The translations under genes were made by a program, and so were the position numbers. Of a DNA stretch of 64,000 nt, positions 8,432 through 18,319 are shown one piece after another. Numbering within the stretch: position 1 is the stretch's first letter; every line of letters begins with the position of its first letter. The notes under the pieces were generated by a model. It had not been told where the DNA came from. It worked only from the letters and a program-made list of their open reading frames with translations, and did no database searches. The stretch is from an uncultured Massilia sp. Its GTDB lineage: Bacteria > Pseudomonadota > Gammaproteobacteria > Burkholderiales > Burkholderiaceae. Location: NCBI GenBank assembly GCA_946481275.1, contig CAMLMV010000001.1, forward strand, positions 124,001 through 188,000. Reading direction: 5' to 3'.

Positions 8432-10099
8432 TTACCACCACATGCCGTAGATCGTGGCCAGCACCACGCAGATGACGGCCGAGCCCAGGGCAAACGCACC
8501 ATCGACCTTGAACAGCTTGGTGTCGACGATCAGTCCCTTCACCTTGCCGCGGGCGAACACGGTGCTGAGCAGGACCATGCCGGCGACGACCAGCCAGAAC
8601 ACGATGAACATGCGGTCCAGGAACGGGATCTCGTACACGCCCGAGCCGTTGTCGTGGGCGAAGCCGATCGGGGCGAGGAAGGACAGGTCCATCATCGTCG
8701 GCAGGAACTTCAGGATGATCGAGAACACGAGGCCGCCGACCGTCGCGAACATCGCGGCGCTCGACGTCGTCTTCTTCCAGAAGAAGCCCAGCAGGAACAT
8801 GGCCAGGATGCCCGGCGAGACGAAGCCCGTGTATTCCTGGATGTACTGGAAGCCGCCTTTCTTGTCGATGCCCATCAGCGGAGCGATCAGCACGGCCAGC
8901 AGCATCGACACGATGACGGTCATGCGGCCGATCCACACCATCTTCTTCTCGGTGACGTCCGGGTGCAGGCGTTTCTGGTAGATGTCCAGCGTGAAGATCG
9001 TGGCGATCGAGTTGGCCTTGCCGGCCAGTGACGCGACGACGGCCGCGGTCAGTGCCGCGAACGCGATGCCTTTCAGGCCCGACGGCAGCAGCGCCAGCAG
9101 GGTCGGATACGCACGGTCCGGATTCAGCTCGCCGCCGACGCGCATCGCGTCGCCCAGCACGCCGGCACGGTCCAGTGCGAACGCGGCGATACCCGGCATG
9201 ACGACGATGATCGGCATCAGCAGTTTCAGGAACGCGGCGAACAGCAGGCCTTTGCGGGCGGTCGGCAGGTCGGCGCCCAGGGCGCGCTGCGTGATGTACT
9301 GGTTGCAGCCCCAGTAGTTCAGGTTCACGATCCACATGCCGCCGATCAGCGTGGACAGGCCCGGCAGGTCCATGTAGTTCGGGTTGTCGCGGCCCAGCAC
9401 CATCTGGAAGTGGTCGCGGGTCGAGTCGTACAGCGTGGAGAAGCCCTGCAGCGCGCCGTGGCCGTTGCCGAGTTTCGCGACGAGGTCCAGCGCCAGCCAC
9501 GTGGTCACGAGGCCGCCGATGACGAGGCAGGTGACCTGGATGACGTCCGTGTAGCCAATGACCTTCATGCCGCCCAGCGTGATGATGGCGGCAAAGACGG
9601 CGAGGAACAGCATGCAGGGCAGCACGCCGATGCCGGTGACGCTGCCGATGGCCAGCGCGCCCAGGTACAGGATCGAGGTCAGGTTGACGACGACGTACAG
9701 GCCGAGCCAGAACAGTGCCATCGTCGTGGCGACGGCCTTGCCGTAGCGCTGTTCGAGGAACTGGGGCATCGTGTAGATGTGGTTCTTCAGGTAGACCGGC
9801 ATGAAGAACACGGCGACGATGACGAGCGTGGCGGCGGCCATCAGTTCGTACACGGCGATGGCCATGCCGATGCGGAAGCCCGAGCCGCTCATGCCGATGA
9901 ACTGCTCGGCGGAGATGTTCGATGCGATCAGCGAAGCGCCGATGGCCCACCACGTGAGCGAGCCTTCGGCCAGGAAGTAGTCGTGCGACGCGGACGTGTT
10001 CGCGCTCTTTTTACGTCGGTAGACCCACAGGCCGTAGCCTGCGACCACGACGAAGTAGAACAGGAAGACGATGGCGTCGAGGCGGGAAATCAGATTCAT
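8432..10099 (-). CDS. SSS-family sodium/sugar symporter (SGLT type)
   Basis: A 555-residue inner-membrane symporter of the solute:sodium symporter family. The N-terminus MNLISRLDAIVFLFYFVVV is the first helix. SLTWWAIGASLIASNISAEQFIGMSGSG matches the sodium-site region of vSGLT-like sugar carriers, and about 14 hydrophobic helices follow with the LNYWGCNQYITQRALGA-type segment of this branch. It should bring galactose or galacto-oligosaccharide breakdown products from the periplasm into the cytoplasm. It follows GH53 by 30 bp and ends at a strong terminator, so the pair forms one transcript. The sugar specificity is inferred from its neighbours. Confidence 0.9.
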   Translation of the reverse strand: MNLISRLDAIVFLFYFVVVAGYGLWVYRRKKSANTSASHDYFLAEGSLTWWAIGASLIASNISAEQFIGMSGSGFRIGMAIAVYELMAAATLVIVAVFFMPVYLKNHIYTMPQFLEQRYGKAVATTMALFWLGLYVVVNLTSILYLGALAIGSVTGIGVLPCMLFLAVFAAIITLGGMKVIGYTDVIQVTCLVIGGLVTTWLALDLVAKLGNGHGALQGFSTLYDSTRDHFQMVLGRDNPNYMDLPGLSTLIGGMWIVNLNYWGCNQYITQRALGADLPTARKGLLFAAFLKLLMPIIVVMPGIAAFALDRAGVLGDAMRVGGELNPDRAYPTLLALLPSGLKGIAFAALTAAVVASLAGKANSIATIFTLDIYQKRLHPDVTEKKMVWIGRMTVIVSMLLAVLIAPLMGIDKKGGFQYIQEYTGFVSPGILAMFLLGFFWKKTTSSAAMFATVGGLVFSIILKFLPTMMDLSFLAPIGFAHDNGSGVYEIPFLDRMFIVFWLVVAGMVLLSTVFARGKVKGLIVDTKLFKVDGAFALGSAVICVVLATIYGMWW

Positions 10100-10129
10100 A
10101 GGTTGGTCTCGGTTGTGATTCGCGCGTTT

Positions 10130-11134
10130 TCAGCGCTCCAGGAAGGCGTCCATGATCGCGGTCGGCTTGCCGCCGCGGTCAAAGGCGCCCATCGGATAGC
10201 CCTTCCAGTCGTAGGCCTCGGGCTCCCAATAAAACACGCCGCGCGCCATGCCGCCGTCGACGGCGCGCGCCTTGGCGATCAGGTCGGCGATGACCGCCTT
10301 GCCGTCCGGGTGGTCCCAGGGCACGCCGACCTCGGACAGGATCACCGGCTTGCCGTAGCGGTGGACCATGTCGTTCAGGTTGGCGAGGCAGGCGGCCGTG
10401 GCGCTTTGCCACGTGTGGTTCTTCGCGGTCGTCGGGTAGGACGACACGCCGATCATGTCGAAGCGCGCGCCGTGCGCCTTCAGGCCGTCGAAGTTCCAGC
10501 GGAACGTGGCGTTGTCGTGGCAGTTGTCGACGTGGACGATCACGATCGCGTCCGGGAACACCTGCTTGACGGCGCCGTAGCCGCTGTCGACGAAGCGCGC
10601 GTAGTTGTCCATGTGTTTCGTGGCGTCGCCTTCGGGCCACAGCAGCCCGGTGCGCGTCTCGTTGCCGACCTGGACCCACGTGGGCGCGACGCCCGCGTCG
10701 CGCAGGGCGGCCAGTACGGACCGCGTGTGCGCCGCGACGGCGTCGGCCAGCTGCGGCACGGTGTAGCCGGCCCAGGCCTTCGGTTTCGTCTGTTGTTGCG
10801 GGTCGGCCCAGGAATCGCTGTAGTGGAAATCGATCATGACGCGCATGCCGGCGGCCTGCGCGCGTTTCGCCTTCGCGACGACGTCAGCCAGGCCGTTCCA
10901 GCCGTCCTCCGGGTTCACCCATGCGCGCAGGCGGATGGCGTCCATGCCCTGTTGCTTCAGGATCGCGTACAGGTCGTCGGTCTTGCCGTCGCGGTTGCGG
11001 AACACCCGGCCGGCCGCTTCCATTTCGCTGACCCAGCCGACGTCGGCGCCCTTGGCGAAGCTCGCGTCGGCCGCAAGTGCGAAGGGAGACCCCAGCAAAA
11101 GACAGGCCGCGAGGGCGGAAAAGGTGTGCTTCAT
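10130..11134 (-). CDS. GH53 arabinogalactan endo-beta-1,4-galactanase
   Basis: A 334-residue secreted enzyme of family 53 that cleaves beta-1,4-galactan side chains of pectin. A signal peptide ends near residue 21 (FALA-AD). Family motifs include ASFAKGADVGWVSEME, IRLRAWVNP, MRVMIDFHYSDSWADP, the acid/base motif WVQVGNE (Glu near 158) and the nucleophile motif VILSEVGVPW (Glu near 268). The length is typical. It leads the GH53-symporter transcript, and its 276-bp upstream gap is shared with a divergent small secreted protein. Confidence 0.94.
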   Translation of the reverse strand: MKHTFSALAACLLLGSPFALAADASFAKGADVGWVSEMEAAGRVFRNRDGKTDDLYAILKQQGMDAIRLRAWVNPEDGWNGLADVVAKAKRAQAAGMRVMIDFHYSDSWADPQQQTKPKAWAGYTVPQLADAVAAHTRSVLAALRDAGVAPTWVQVGNETRTGLLWPEGDATKHMDNYARFVDSGYGAVKQVFPDAIVIVHVDNCHDNATFRWNFDGLKAHGARFDMIGVSSYPTTAKNHTWQSATAACLANLNDMVHRYGKPVILSEVGVPWDHPDGKAVIADLIAKARAVDGGMARGVFYWEPEAYDWKGYPMGAFDRGGKPTAIMDAFLER

Positions 11135-11410
11135 CGGTCTCCGTAGTCGTTATCGTTATTATTAATCTGGCAGCAAACCGGGATTCTAGGCAGGAAATGC
11201 CATGCCGACACTATCCATTTTTCACGTCACCTATGAAAAATTCGTATGGCGGCAATCATTCCGATGAAACATTCGGTGATTTTTTGACAAGGGGAAAGGA
11301 ACGCAGGTCATCAGCGCTTACGAACTATACTGGACCCGTGCCCCGTCGATTCCGGCGGGATCCGGCAGACGCCGGTGGCGTCGCCTTTTCTACGGTATCA
11401 GGAGGTCGAG

Positions 11411-11959
11411 ATGAGCAAAGCAACATGTATCCTGCGCGGTGTCGCGCTGGCGTGCGCGCTGTGCGCGGCCGGCTCGCCCGCGATGGCGGCAAAAGATCCG
11501 GCGCGGTGGACGCAGGGCGACAAGACGAAAGCCCAGCGCATGGCCACGCTGAAGAAGGAAATCAATGCGGCGTATGCCGAGCAGCAGACGGCGTGCAGGA
11601 AGAAGTCGTCCGCGAACCGTGCATCCTGCCTGAAGGAAGCCCGCCAGATCTATCAACGCGACATGGCGAACGCGCCGCAACTGCTGGCCCAGGCCCCACG
11701 CGGCGAGGTGACGGAACGCGTCGTCTCCACGACGACGGCTCCGGCGGCGCCCGACCAGTCGGCCGGCAGCACCGCCTACGGCAGCTCCAGCACCGGCGCG
11801 ACCGGCTCCGGTGCGGGCACCGTCAGCGGCAAGGACGACGCGCTGCCGCCGAGCGCGGGCCAGACGGGCGGCCTGCCGCCGCCGCGGGTGGACCCGTCGG
11901 ACAACCGGGCGCCCAACCAGCCGCCGCAAGGCAGCACCGTGCCCGTCCAGCAGCAATAA
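11411..11959 (+). CDS. Hypothetical secreted protein with low-complexity tail
   Basis: A 182-residue protein of unknown function. The start at 11411 is set by a strong AGGAGG site 6 bp upstream, although the frame is open from 11375. It has a signal peptide (about residues 1-27, cleavage after AMA), then a Lys/Ala-rich segment with two cysteines (QQTACRKKSSANRASC) that could form a disulphide and is probably helical. The tail is rich in Ser, Thr, Gly and Pro and ends GSTVPVQQQ. Short proteins of this layout are common in Oxalobacteraceae and are usually periplasmic. A TATACT box at about 11327 may be its -10 element. Confidence 0.7.
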   Translation: MSKATCILRGVALACALCAAGSPAMAAKDPARWTQGDKTKAQRMATLKKEINAAYAEQQTACRKKSSANRASCLKEARQIYQRDMANAPQLLAQAPRGEVTERVVSTTTAPAAPDQSAGSTAYGSSSTGATGSGAGTVSGKDDALPPSAGQTGGLPPPRVDPSDNRAPNQPPQGSTVPVQQQ

Positions 11960-12022
11960 GGGCTGTCTCGCGCCGCGGGGCGCCGAATGGTAAACTGCCG
12001 CCTTTTGCCGCAGAGGACCACG

Positions 12023-12820
12023 ATGGCGCTTCGCGACCGCGCGCTGGAATTATTGATCGAGACGGATGCCGTCGCCAAGACGCAGGGCGTGGCCGCATTG
12101 GCCGACGCTTGCCGTCGCGGCGGCGTGACGCTCGACAGCGCAGCCGTGCTGCAGCCGGGCGACGCGGCCATCCCGGGCCGGCCCGCGCGGCCGGAACTGG
12201 TCCCGCCGCGCCTCGTCGGCCGTCGCTCGATGGCAACGCAGGAAGGCCGCGCGATGCTCGTCCACGCGCTGGCCCACATCGAGTTCAATGCCGTCAACCT
12301 CGCGCTGGACGCGATCTGGCGGTTCCCGGGCATGCCGGACGCCTATTACATGGACTGGCTGCGCGTGGCGGCCGAGGAAGCCCATCATTTCACCCTGCTG
12401 GCGGCGCATTTGCGCACGCTGGGCTGGGCCTATGGCGATTTTCCCGGCCACGACAGCCTGTGGGAGATGGTCGCCAAGACGAGCGGCGACGTCCTTGCGC
12501 GCATGGCCCTCGTGCCGCGCACGATGGAAGTGCGCGGCCTGGACGCGATTCCGCCGCTGCGCGCCAAGCTGGCGCAGGCCGGCGACGAAGCGGCCGCCGA
12601 GATCCTCGATGTGCTGCTGCGCGACGAGGTGGGCCACGTGGAGATCGGCAACCGCTGGTATTTTTATTTGTGCGACCAGCGCGGTCTGGAACCTGTGGCG
12701 ACGTACGACGCGCTGACCGTGCAGTACAAGGCGCCCGTGCTGAAGGGCCCCTTCAACGTGGAGGCGCGCCGCCAGGCCGGCTTCACGGAGGCCGAGCTGG
12801 CCCGCCTCGCACATGCCTGA
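12023..12820 (+). CDS. DUF455 ferritin-like protein
   Basis: A 265-residue protein of the DUF455 family, with a ferritin-like four-helix fold related to the di-iron tRNA hydroxylase MiaE. Possible metal ligands are visible: [15 protein letters not shown] (about 87-101), the [11 protein letters not shown] segment (about 116-126) and [14 protein letters not shown] (about 200). The frame is open from 11987, but the ATG at 12023 with GAGGA upstream starts the usual [11 protein letters not shown]. It overlaps the start of the DNA polymerase II gene by 8 bp, so the two are probably co-translated. The substrate is unknown. Confidence 0.85.
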   Translation: MALRDRALELLIETDAVAKTQGVAALADACRRGGVTLDSAAVLQPGDAAIPGRPARPELVPPRLVGRRSMATQEGRAMLVHALAHIEFNAVNLALDAIWRFPGMPDAYYMDWLRVAAEEAHHFTLLAAHLRTLGWAYGDFPGHDSLWEMVAKTSGDVLARMALVPRTMEVRGLDAIPPLRAKLAQAGDEAAAEILDVLLRDEVGHVEIGNRWYFYLCDQRGLEPVATYDALTVQYKAPVLKGPFNVEARRQAGFTEAELARLAHA

Positions 12821-15197
12821 TGCCATGGACACGCAGGGCTTCCTGCTGACGCGCCACTGGCGCGATACGGACCTTGGAGTCGAAGTCGAGTTCTGGCTCG
12901 CGACGCCGCATGGACCGCGCCGCGTGCGTCTCGCGCCGCAGCCGGCCGTCGCGTTCATCCCGGCGGAGCAGGGCGACACGGCGCGCCTGCTGCTCGCGCG
13001 CGAACGGGGCGCGGAACTGCGCGAACTGTCGCTGTGCGATTTCCGCCACCGCCCCGTGCTGGGCCTGTACTGCACGCAGTACCGCCACCTGCTGCGCCTG
13101 GAAAAACGCCTGCGCGAGCACGGCCTCGACGTCTACGAAGCCGATATCCGCCCGCCCGAACGCTACCTGATGGAGCGCTTCATCATGGCGCCCGTCACGT
13201 TCACGGGCACGCCCGATGCGCACGACCCGCAGCTCCTGGTCGACGCGCGCCTGACGCCCGCGCAGGACTACCGCCCGGCGCTGTCGACCGTTTCCCTCGA
13301 CATCGAGACGACGATGCAGGGCGAGCTGCGGTCGATCGCGCTGGAAGGCTGCGGCCAGCGCCAGGTCTACATGCTCGGCCCGGCGAACGGCGATGCGTCC
13401 GGCCTCGATTTCGACTACGAGGTGGTGGCCACGCGGCGCGACCTGCTCGACCGGCTGGAAGACTGGATACAACGTTACGACCCGGACGCGATCATCGGCT
13501 GGAACCTCGTCCAGTTCGACCTGCGGGTGCTGCAGCAGCATGCGCAGCAGATGCAGCGCCCGCTCCGCCTGGGCCGCGACGGCAGCGCGATCGAATGGCG
13601 CGAACACGGCGGCCGGCAGGAGCACTACTTCGCCGGCGTCGCCGGCCGCCTCGTCATCGACGGCATCGAGGCGCTGCGCGGGGCCACGTGGAGCTTCCCG
13701 TCGTTCTCGCTGGAGCACGTGGCGCAAAGCCTGCTGGGCGAGGGTAAATCGATCGACAATCCGTACGACCGCATGGCGGAGATCGACCGCATGTTCGCCG
13801 AGGACAAGCCGGCGCTGGCGACGTACAACCTGCAGGACTGCGTGCTCGTCACGCGTATCTTCGCGAAATCGGACCTGATGTCCTTCCTGCTGGAGCGCGC
13901 CAGCGTGACGGGCCTCGCGGCCGACCGCAGCGGCGGTTCCGTCGCCGCGTTCGAGCACGCGTACATCCCGCTGATGCACCGACTCGGGCGGGTGGCGCCG
14001 AACATCGGCGACGTGCCGGGCGCGGACAGTCCCGGCGGCTTCGTGATGGATTCGCGCTCCGGGCTGTACGACTCGGTGCTCGTGCTGGACTATAAAAGCC
14101 TGTACCCGTCGATCATCCGCACGTTCCTGATCGATCCGGTGGGGCTCGTCGCCGGCCTCGAGGAGCCGGAAGCCGACACGGTGCCGGGCTTCCGCGGCGC
14201 GCGCTTTTCGCGCACGCAGCACTGCCTGCCCGGCATCGTCACGCGCGTGTGGCAGGGCCGCGACGCCGCCAAGCGCGAACGCAACGCGCCGCTGTCGCAG
14301 GCTTTAAAGATCATCATGAACTCGATGTACGGGGTGCTCGGCACGACGGCGTGCCGCTTCTTCGACTCGCGCCTGGCGTCGTCGATCACGATGCGCGGCC
14401 ACGAGATCATGCACCGCACCCGCGAACTGATCGAGGTGCAGGGCTACCAGGTGATCTACGGCGACACGGATTCCACGTTCGTCTGGCTCGGGCGCGCGCA
14501 TGCGGACGACGCCGCGGAACGCATCGGCCGCACGCTCGTCGATCATGTGAATGCGTGGTGGCGCGACTGGCTGCAGGACGAACTGCAACTGGAAAGCGCG
14601 CTGGAACTCGAATACGAGACGCATTTCCGGCGCTTCCTGATGCCCACCGTGCGCGGCTCGGAAGAGGGCAGCAAGAAGCGCTACGCGGGCCTCGTGCGCC
14701 GCAAGGACGGCGGCGACGACCTGGTGTTCAAGGGCCTGGAGACGGTGCGCACCGACTGGACCCCGCTGGCGCAGGCGTTCCAGCAGGAGCTGTATGGCCG
14801 CGTGTTCCGCGGCGAGCCGTACGAGGACTATGTGCGCGACTACGTGGCGCGCACGCTGCGTGGCGAACTGGACGAGCAACTCGTGTACCGCAAGCGGCTG
14901 CGCCGGCCGCTCGTGGAATATGAACGCAACGTGCCGCCGCACGTGCGCGCGGCGCGCGCGGCCGACGAATTCCACGTGCGCCAGGGCCGGCCCGCGCAAT
15001 ACCGCAACGGGGGCTGGATCCGCTACGTGATGACGACGGCGGGACCGGAGCCGCTGGAGACGCTGGACACGCGCCGCACGCCCATCGACTACGAGCACTA
15101 CCTGACGAAGCAGCTGGAACCCATCGCGGACGGCATCCTGCCGTTCTTGGACGACAGTTTCACGAGGCTCACCAGCCCGCAGGGCGCGCTGTTTTAA
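12813..15197 (+). CDS. polB: DNA polymerase II (family B)
   Basis: A 794-residue family B polymerase, close to the 783 residues of the E. coli SOS enzyme, used for lesion bypass and replication restart. The proofreading exonuclease motifs are [11 protein letters not shown] (about 161) and [15 protein letters not shown] (about 228). The polymerase motifs are [13 protein letters not shown] (about 426), [12 protein letters not shown] (about 500) and [10 protein letters not shown] (about 549). All key acidic residues are present, so both activities should be intact. The ATG at 12813 lies inside the end of the DUF455 gene; an in-frame ATG at 12825 is an alternative start. I saw no clear LexA box upstream. 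Confidence 0.95.
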   Translation: MPDAMDTQGFLLTRHWRDTDLGVEVEFWLATPHGPRRVRLAPQPAVAFIPAEQGDTARLLLARERGAELRELSLCDFRHRPVLGLYCTQYRHLLRLEKRLREHGLDVYEADIRPPERYLMERFIMAPVTFTGTPDAHDPQLLVDARLTPAQDYRPALSTVSLDIETTMQGELRSIALEGCGQRQVYMLGPANGDASGLDFDYEVVATRRDLLDRLEDWIQRYDPDAIIGWNLVQFDLRVLQQHAQQMQRPLRLGRDGSAIEWREHGGRQEHYFAGVAGRLVIDGIEALRGATWSFPSFSLEHVAQSLLGEGKSIDNPYDRMAEIDRMFAEDKPALATYNLQDCVLVTRIFAKSDLMSFLLERASVTGLAADRSGGSVAAFEHAYIPLMHRLGRVAPNIGDVPGADSPGGFVMDSRSGLYDSVLVLDYKSLYPSIIRTFLIDPVGLVAGLEEPEADTVPGFRGARFSRTQHCLPGIVTRVWQGRDAAKRERNAPLSQALKIIMNSMYGVLGTTACRFFDSRLASSITMRGHEIMHRTRELIEVQGYQVIYGDTDSTFVWLGRAHADDAAERIGRTLVDHVNAWWRDWLQDELQLESALELEYETHFRRFLMPTVRGSEEGSKKRYAGLVRRKDGGDDLVFKGLETVRTDWTPLAQAFQQELYGRVFRGEPYEDYVRDYVARTLRGELDEQLVYRKRLRRPLVEYERNVPPHVRAARAADEFHVRQGRPAQYRNGGWIRYVMTTAGPEPLETLDTRRTPIDYEHYLTKQLEPIADGILPFLDDSFTRLTSPQGALF

Positions 15198-15551
15198 TCA
15201 ACCGCCGGCGCGCTTCGGCTGGTGGCCCAGCTTCTTCAGTTCTTCAATGATGCGGTCGCAGTGGTCGCCCTGGACCTCGATCACGCCATCCTTCACGGTC
15301 CCGCCCGAGCCGCATGCGGTGCGCAGCTGCTTGCCCAGCGCGGCGAGGGCGGCGGCGTCGAGCGCCAGTCCCTTGACGAGCGTGACCGCCTTGCCGCCGC
15401 GGCCCTTCGTCTGGCGCGAGACGCGCACGTTGCCGTCGCCGAGGGGCGCGGTGGCCGCCTTGCACGCGCACGCGGCGGCGGGCTGCCGGCAGCCGGGGCA
15501 CATGCGGCCGCTTTCGGTGGAATAGACGAGGCCTCCGTTCGAATGCTTCAT
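15198..15551 (-). CDS. yciH: SUI1/YciH-family translation factor
   Basis: A 117-residue homologue of eukaryotic eIF1 (SUI1), thought to influence start-codon fidelity on the 30S subunit. The N-terminal part has a small cysteine cluster (CPGCRQPAAACAC), then the SUI1 domain with KGRGGKAVTLVKGL, TACGSGGTVKDGVIEVQGDH and a basic end (LKKLGHQPKRAGG). The conserved Gly-rich loop is intact and the length is normal. It is convergent with polB, its last base directly abutting the polB stop. Confidence 0.92.
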   Translation of the reverse strand: MKHSNGGLVYSTESGRMCPGCRQPAAACACKAATAPLGDGNVRVSRQTKGRGGKAVTLVKGLALDAAALAALGKQLRTACGSGGTVKDGVIEVQGDHCDRIIEELKKLGHQPKRAGG

Positions 15552-15618
15552 GGTGTGTCGTGAGTGATGGCTATCCCGCGAGTTTACCAGTCCAATGTGT
15601 CATCACGCACGATTCGGT

Positions 15619-15647
15619 TTGACGTTCGATGTAAACGCAGCTATATT
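15619..15647 (+). promoter_or_regulatory. Sigma-70-type promoter of the GH16 gene
   Basis: TTGACG and TATATT are separated by exactly 17 bp, close to consensus. Transcription would begin near 15654, just before the palindrome at 15660, giving a 5' leader of about 125 bases. Confidence 0.6.
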
Positions 15648-15659
15648 TCCTATCCACGT

Positions 15660-15675
15660 TTGGAAAGGTTTCCAA
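15660..15675. promoter_or_regulatory. Palindromic operator candidate in the GH16 promoter
   Basis: TTGGAAAGGTTTCCAA is a perfect 7+2+7 inverted repeat located a few bases after the predicted start of transcription, the position where a repressor would block the polymerase. No regulator gene adjoins it, so the binding protein is unknown. The downstream leader also contains a hairpin with GCGGCCGC arms (15726-15749). Confidence 0.5.
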
Positions 15676-15780
15676 TTCCAGCCTCCGCAGGATCCAACAA
15701 GACCGGCAGCCCAAGCCGGCACCGCGCGGCCGCTTCTACGGGCGGCCGCTTATCCGTCGAAGTGAAACAGAGGAGTCGAA

Positions 15781-17553
15781 GTGAACCACTATAACCAGAA
15801 ATCTCACTCGCAATGGAAACCTTTCCGTATGGCCGCCGCCGCCGGCGTGCTGCTCGCGTGCGCGACGCAGGCCGGCGCCAGCGTCACGAACCCGGCCATC
15901 GGCCAGCTGCTGTGGTCCGAGGAATTCAACGGTCCGGGCCTGGATGCGTCGCGCTGGACCGCCACGGACGGCAACGGCTGCCAGATCAACCTGTGCGGCT
16001 ACGGCAACCAGGAGCTGGAGTACTACAGCCCGAACAACGTGTCCATCGCGGACGTGCCGTTCGAGCCGGGCACGCGCGCGCTCGCGATCCGCGCGCAGAA
16101 CCAGACGGTGGGCAGCAACGTGTTCACGTCCGGGAAGATCGACACGCATAACAAGGTGCAGGTGCAGTACGGGATGATCGAGATCCGCATGAGCACCCCG
16201 AACATCGCGACGGGGCTGTGGCCCGCCGCATGGATGCTGGGCACGAGCCCGCAGACGTGGCCGCGCAACGGCGAGATCGACATCATGGAGATGGGCCACA
16301 AGGCCTCCGTGCGCGCGGCGGCCGGGTCGCCGTCGGCCAACAACTTCGTCGGCTCGAACGTCATCACGTGGCAGCAGGCCGCGTGCGTGCCGGGTAACGA
16401 AAGCTGTGCCGCGTCGACCGCGTGGCAGACGAAGAACTGGTACGTGCCCACCACGTCGCTCGCGAACCGCTTCGTCACGTACCGCCTGTACTGGACCGAG
16501 AGCGAGATGCGCTTCACGACCGTCGACAACGGCGTGGAGCGCAATATGTACGATGCGCCGCTGCCCGTGAATTCGACGGCGCTGCAGGCCCCGTTCTACC
16601 TGCTGCTGAATCTCGCCGTCGGCGGTAATTTCACCGACGCGGCCACGCCCGGCCAGGTGACGGCGCCGCTGCCCGGCACGATGTACGTGGACTATGTCCG
16701 CGTGTACCAGCTGGACGGCAAGGGCAGCGTCAAGCTGGGCAACCAGACGGTTCCGGAAGTGGCGGGCAAGTTCGGCGTTTTTACGGACAACACCCCAGTG
16801 AACAACAAGCTGGTGGCAGGCACCAGTTCCGACATCTTCCTGTGGAACGGCGCCTCGTCCGGCGCGGGCAACACGCCGCCGTATGAAGGCGGCAACGTCA
16901 TCGCGTGGGCCTACACGGCACCCGGCCAATGGTTCGGCGGCGGCGTACAGGCGCGCCAGGCCCGCGACCTGACGAACTATCGCAACGGCACGATGAAGTT
17001 CCGCATCAAGATCCCGGCCAACGTCTCGTTCAACATCGGCGTGGGCGACACGTACACGAACCAGAACTGGGTGAATTTCCCGGCAAACACGACCGCGTAT
17101 GGCCTCGTGCGTAACGGCGACTGGGCGCAGGCCAGCATCCCCGTCTCGACACTCCTCGGGACCAAGGTGGCACTGCAGTCGCTGCTCGACGTCTTCATGA
17201 TCTCGAGCGACGCCAGCAAGCTGCCGGCCTCAAGCTTCCAGTTCGCGATCGACGACATCGTGTGGGAGTCGGGCACGACGACCACGCCGCCGCCGTCCGG
17301 CCCGACGTACGTGACGCAGACGTCCGCGACGACGCTGCAGTTCACGACGACGACCGGCAGCTGGGCCGACGTCCACTACACCGTGAACAACGGCACCCAG
17401 CAGAACGTGCGCATGCGCCTGGACGGTACGACCAACACGTACAGCGCGGGCGGCCTGAAGATCGGCGACGTCGTGCGCTACAGCTTCACGTACTGGGACA
17501 CGGCGCGCAACTACGCCGTCGACACCGCGCAGCAGGGTTACACGATGAAATGA
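15781..17553 (+). CDS. GH16 endo-beta-1,3(4)-glucanase with C-terminal binding domains
   Basis: A 590-residue secreted glucanase. It uses a GTG start at 15781 with a strong GAGGAG site; an in-frame ATG at 15829 lacks one. After the signal peptide (to about residue 34), the GH16 domain covers roughly 37-310, with LLWSEEFNG at its start and the catalytic motif EIDIMEMG (Glu165 and Glu170). A second beta-sandwich domain of about 170 residues follows (SVKLGNQTVPE to FAIDDIVWESG), then a Pro-rich linker and a C-terminal module (SWADVHYTVNNGTQQNVRM) that resembles the beta-1,3-glucan-binding CBM56. Laminarin-like glucan is the probable substrate. Confidence 0.88.
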   Translation: MNHYNQKSHSQWKPFRMAAAAGVLLACATQAGASVTNPAIGQLLWSEEFNGPGLDASRWTATDGNGCQINLCGYGNQELEYYSPNNVSIADVPFEPGTRALAIRAQNQTVGSNVFTSGKIDTHNKVQVQYGMIEIRMSTPNIATGLWPAAWMLGTSPQTWPRNGEIDIMEMGHKASVRAAAGSPSANNFVGSNVITWQQAACVPGNESCAASTAWQTKNWYVPTTSLANRFVTYRLYWTESEMRFTTVDNGVERNMYDAPLPVNSTALQAPFYLLLNLAVGGNFTDAATPGQVTAPLPGTMYVDYVRVYQLDGKGSVKLGNQTVPEVAGKFGVFTDNTPVNNKLVAGTSSDIFLWNGASSGAGNTPPYEGGNVIAWAYTAPGQWFGGGVQARQARDLTNYRNGTMKFRIKIPANVSFNIGVGDTYTNQNWVNFPANTTAYGLVRNGDWAQASIPVSTLLGTKVALQSLLDVFMISSDASKLPASSFQFAIDDIVWESGTTTTPPPSGPTYVTQTSATTLQFTTTTGSWADVHYTVNNGTQQNVRMRLDGTTNTYSAGGLKIGDVVRYSFTYWDTARNYAVDTAQQGYTMK

Positions 17554-17566
17554 CGGCGGGCGCTCC

Positions 17567-18148
17567 TCACGGTCCGGGATTCGGGTTATCCGGCAACGAC
17601 GGGATCGCGCGCAGGTATTCGTAGATGGCGACCAGGTCCCGCGTCGTCATCTTGCCGACGGCCGGCCACGGCATCACCTGCAGGATCTGGCCGGCCGGGT
17701 CGTGCGGATTGTGGCCGGTGCGCAGGGTCTGCACGAATTCCTCGCGCGTGAGGCCGGCCGGGCGCCCCGCGTTGTCCGGCGTGAGGTTCGGCGCGGTAAA
17801 CGGGCCGAACTGGCGCCCGCCGGACATGTATTGCTCGGCGTTGACGCGCTCGGGCTGGCCCTGGAACGGATCGCCGCCCGGCGAATACGTCGGGTGCGTG
17901 TGGCAGTCGATGCAGCCCGTCGTGTTGACGATGTAGCTGCCCTGCCACACGAGGTTCCTCTGCTTGCCTTTCAGGTTCAGGATGACGCCGGGCGGGACGA
18001 TCTCGCGGCCGCGCATGGCGCGGCTGTTCGTGTCGCTGAGTGCTGTCGCGGCGTCCATGTCGCTGTCCTGGCCGGGGCCGGCGGCGTAGGGAGCCGCGCT
18101 GGCGGCGGCGAGGGCGAGTGCAAGGCAGATGCGGTGGGATGCGTTCAT
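17567..18148 (-). CDS. Mono-haem c-type cytochrome
   Basis: A 193-residue periplasmic protein with a signal peptide (about 1-22) and one covalent haem site, CIDCH, near residue 80 (GSYIVNTTGCIDCHTHPTY). A methionine in ILQVMPWPAVGKM near the end may be the sixth ligand. The GPFTAPNLTPD motif and the final LVAIYEYLRAIPS helix are typical of cytochromes that serve as electron-accepting subunits of membrane dehydrogenases. No dehydrogenase gene adjoins it, so its partner is unknown. A clear AGGAGA site precedes the start, and the gene ends 13 bp from the convergent GH16 stop. Confidence 0.85.
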   Translation of the reverse strand: MNASHRICLALALAAASAAPYAAGPGQDSDMDAATALSDTNSRAMRGREIVPPGVILNLKGKQRNLVWQGSYIVNTTGCIDCHTHPTYSPGGDPFQGQPERVNAEQYMSGGRQFGPFTAPNLTPDNAGRPAGLTREEFVQTLRTGHNPHDPAGQILQVMPWPAVGKMTTRDLVAIYEYLRAIPSLPDNPNPGP

Positions 18149-18319
18149 GCGGTGTCTCCTGGGGTGGGTCGCTGAAGACGAATCAACTCAGTATAGGCGT
18201 CAATACGGGAGGTGCCAGTCCGGCGCGCCTGTCGGTTCTGATAGGGGCGCGTGACAAAGCGCGCACTTTGAGCGTGCCCAACGTGGCAACATCACGGATC
18301 GATAGCGGGAGAGTCTTGC

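Noticed and set aside
15726..15749. GCGGCCGC hairpin in the GH16 leader as a riboswitch
   Set aside because: It is a simple self-complementary repeat in GC-rich DNA. No conserved riboswitch core is recognisable.
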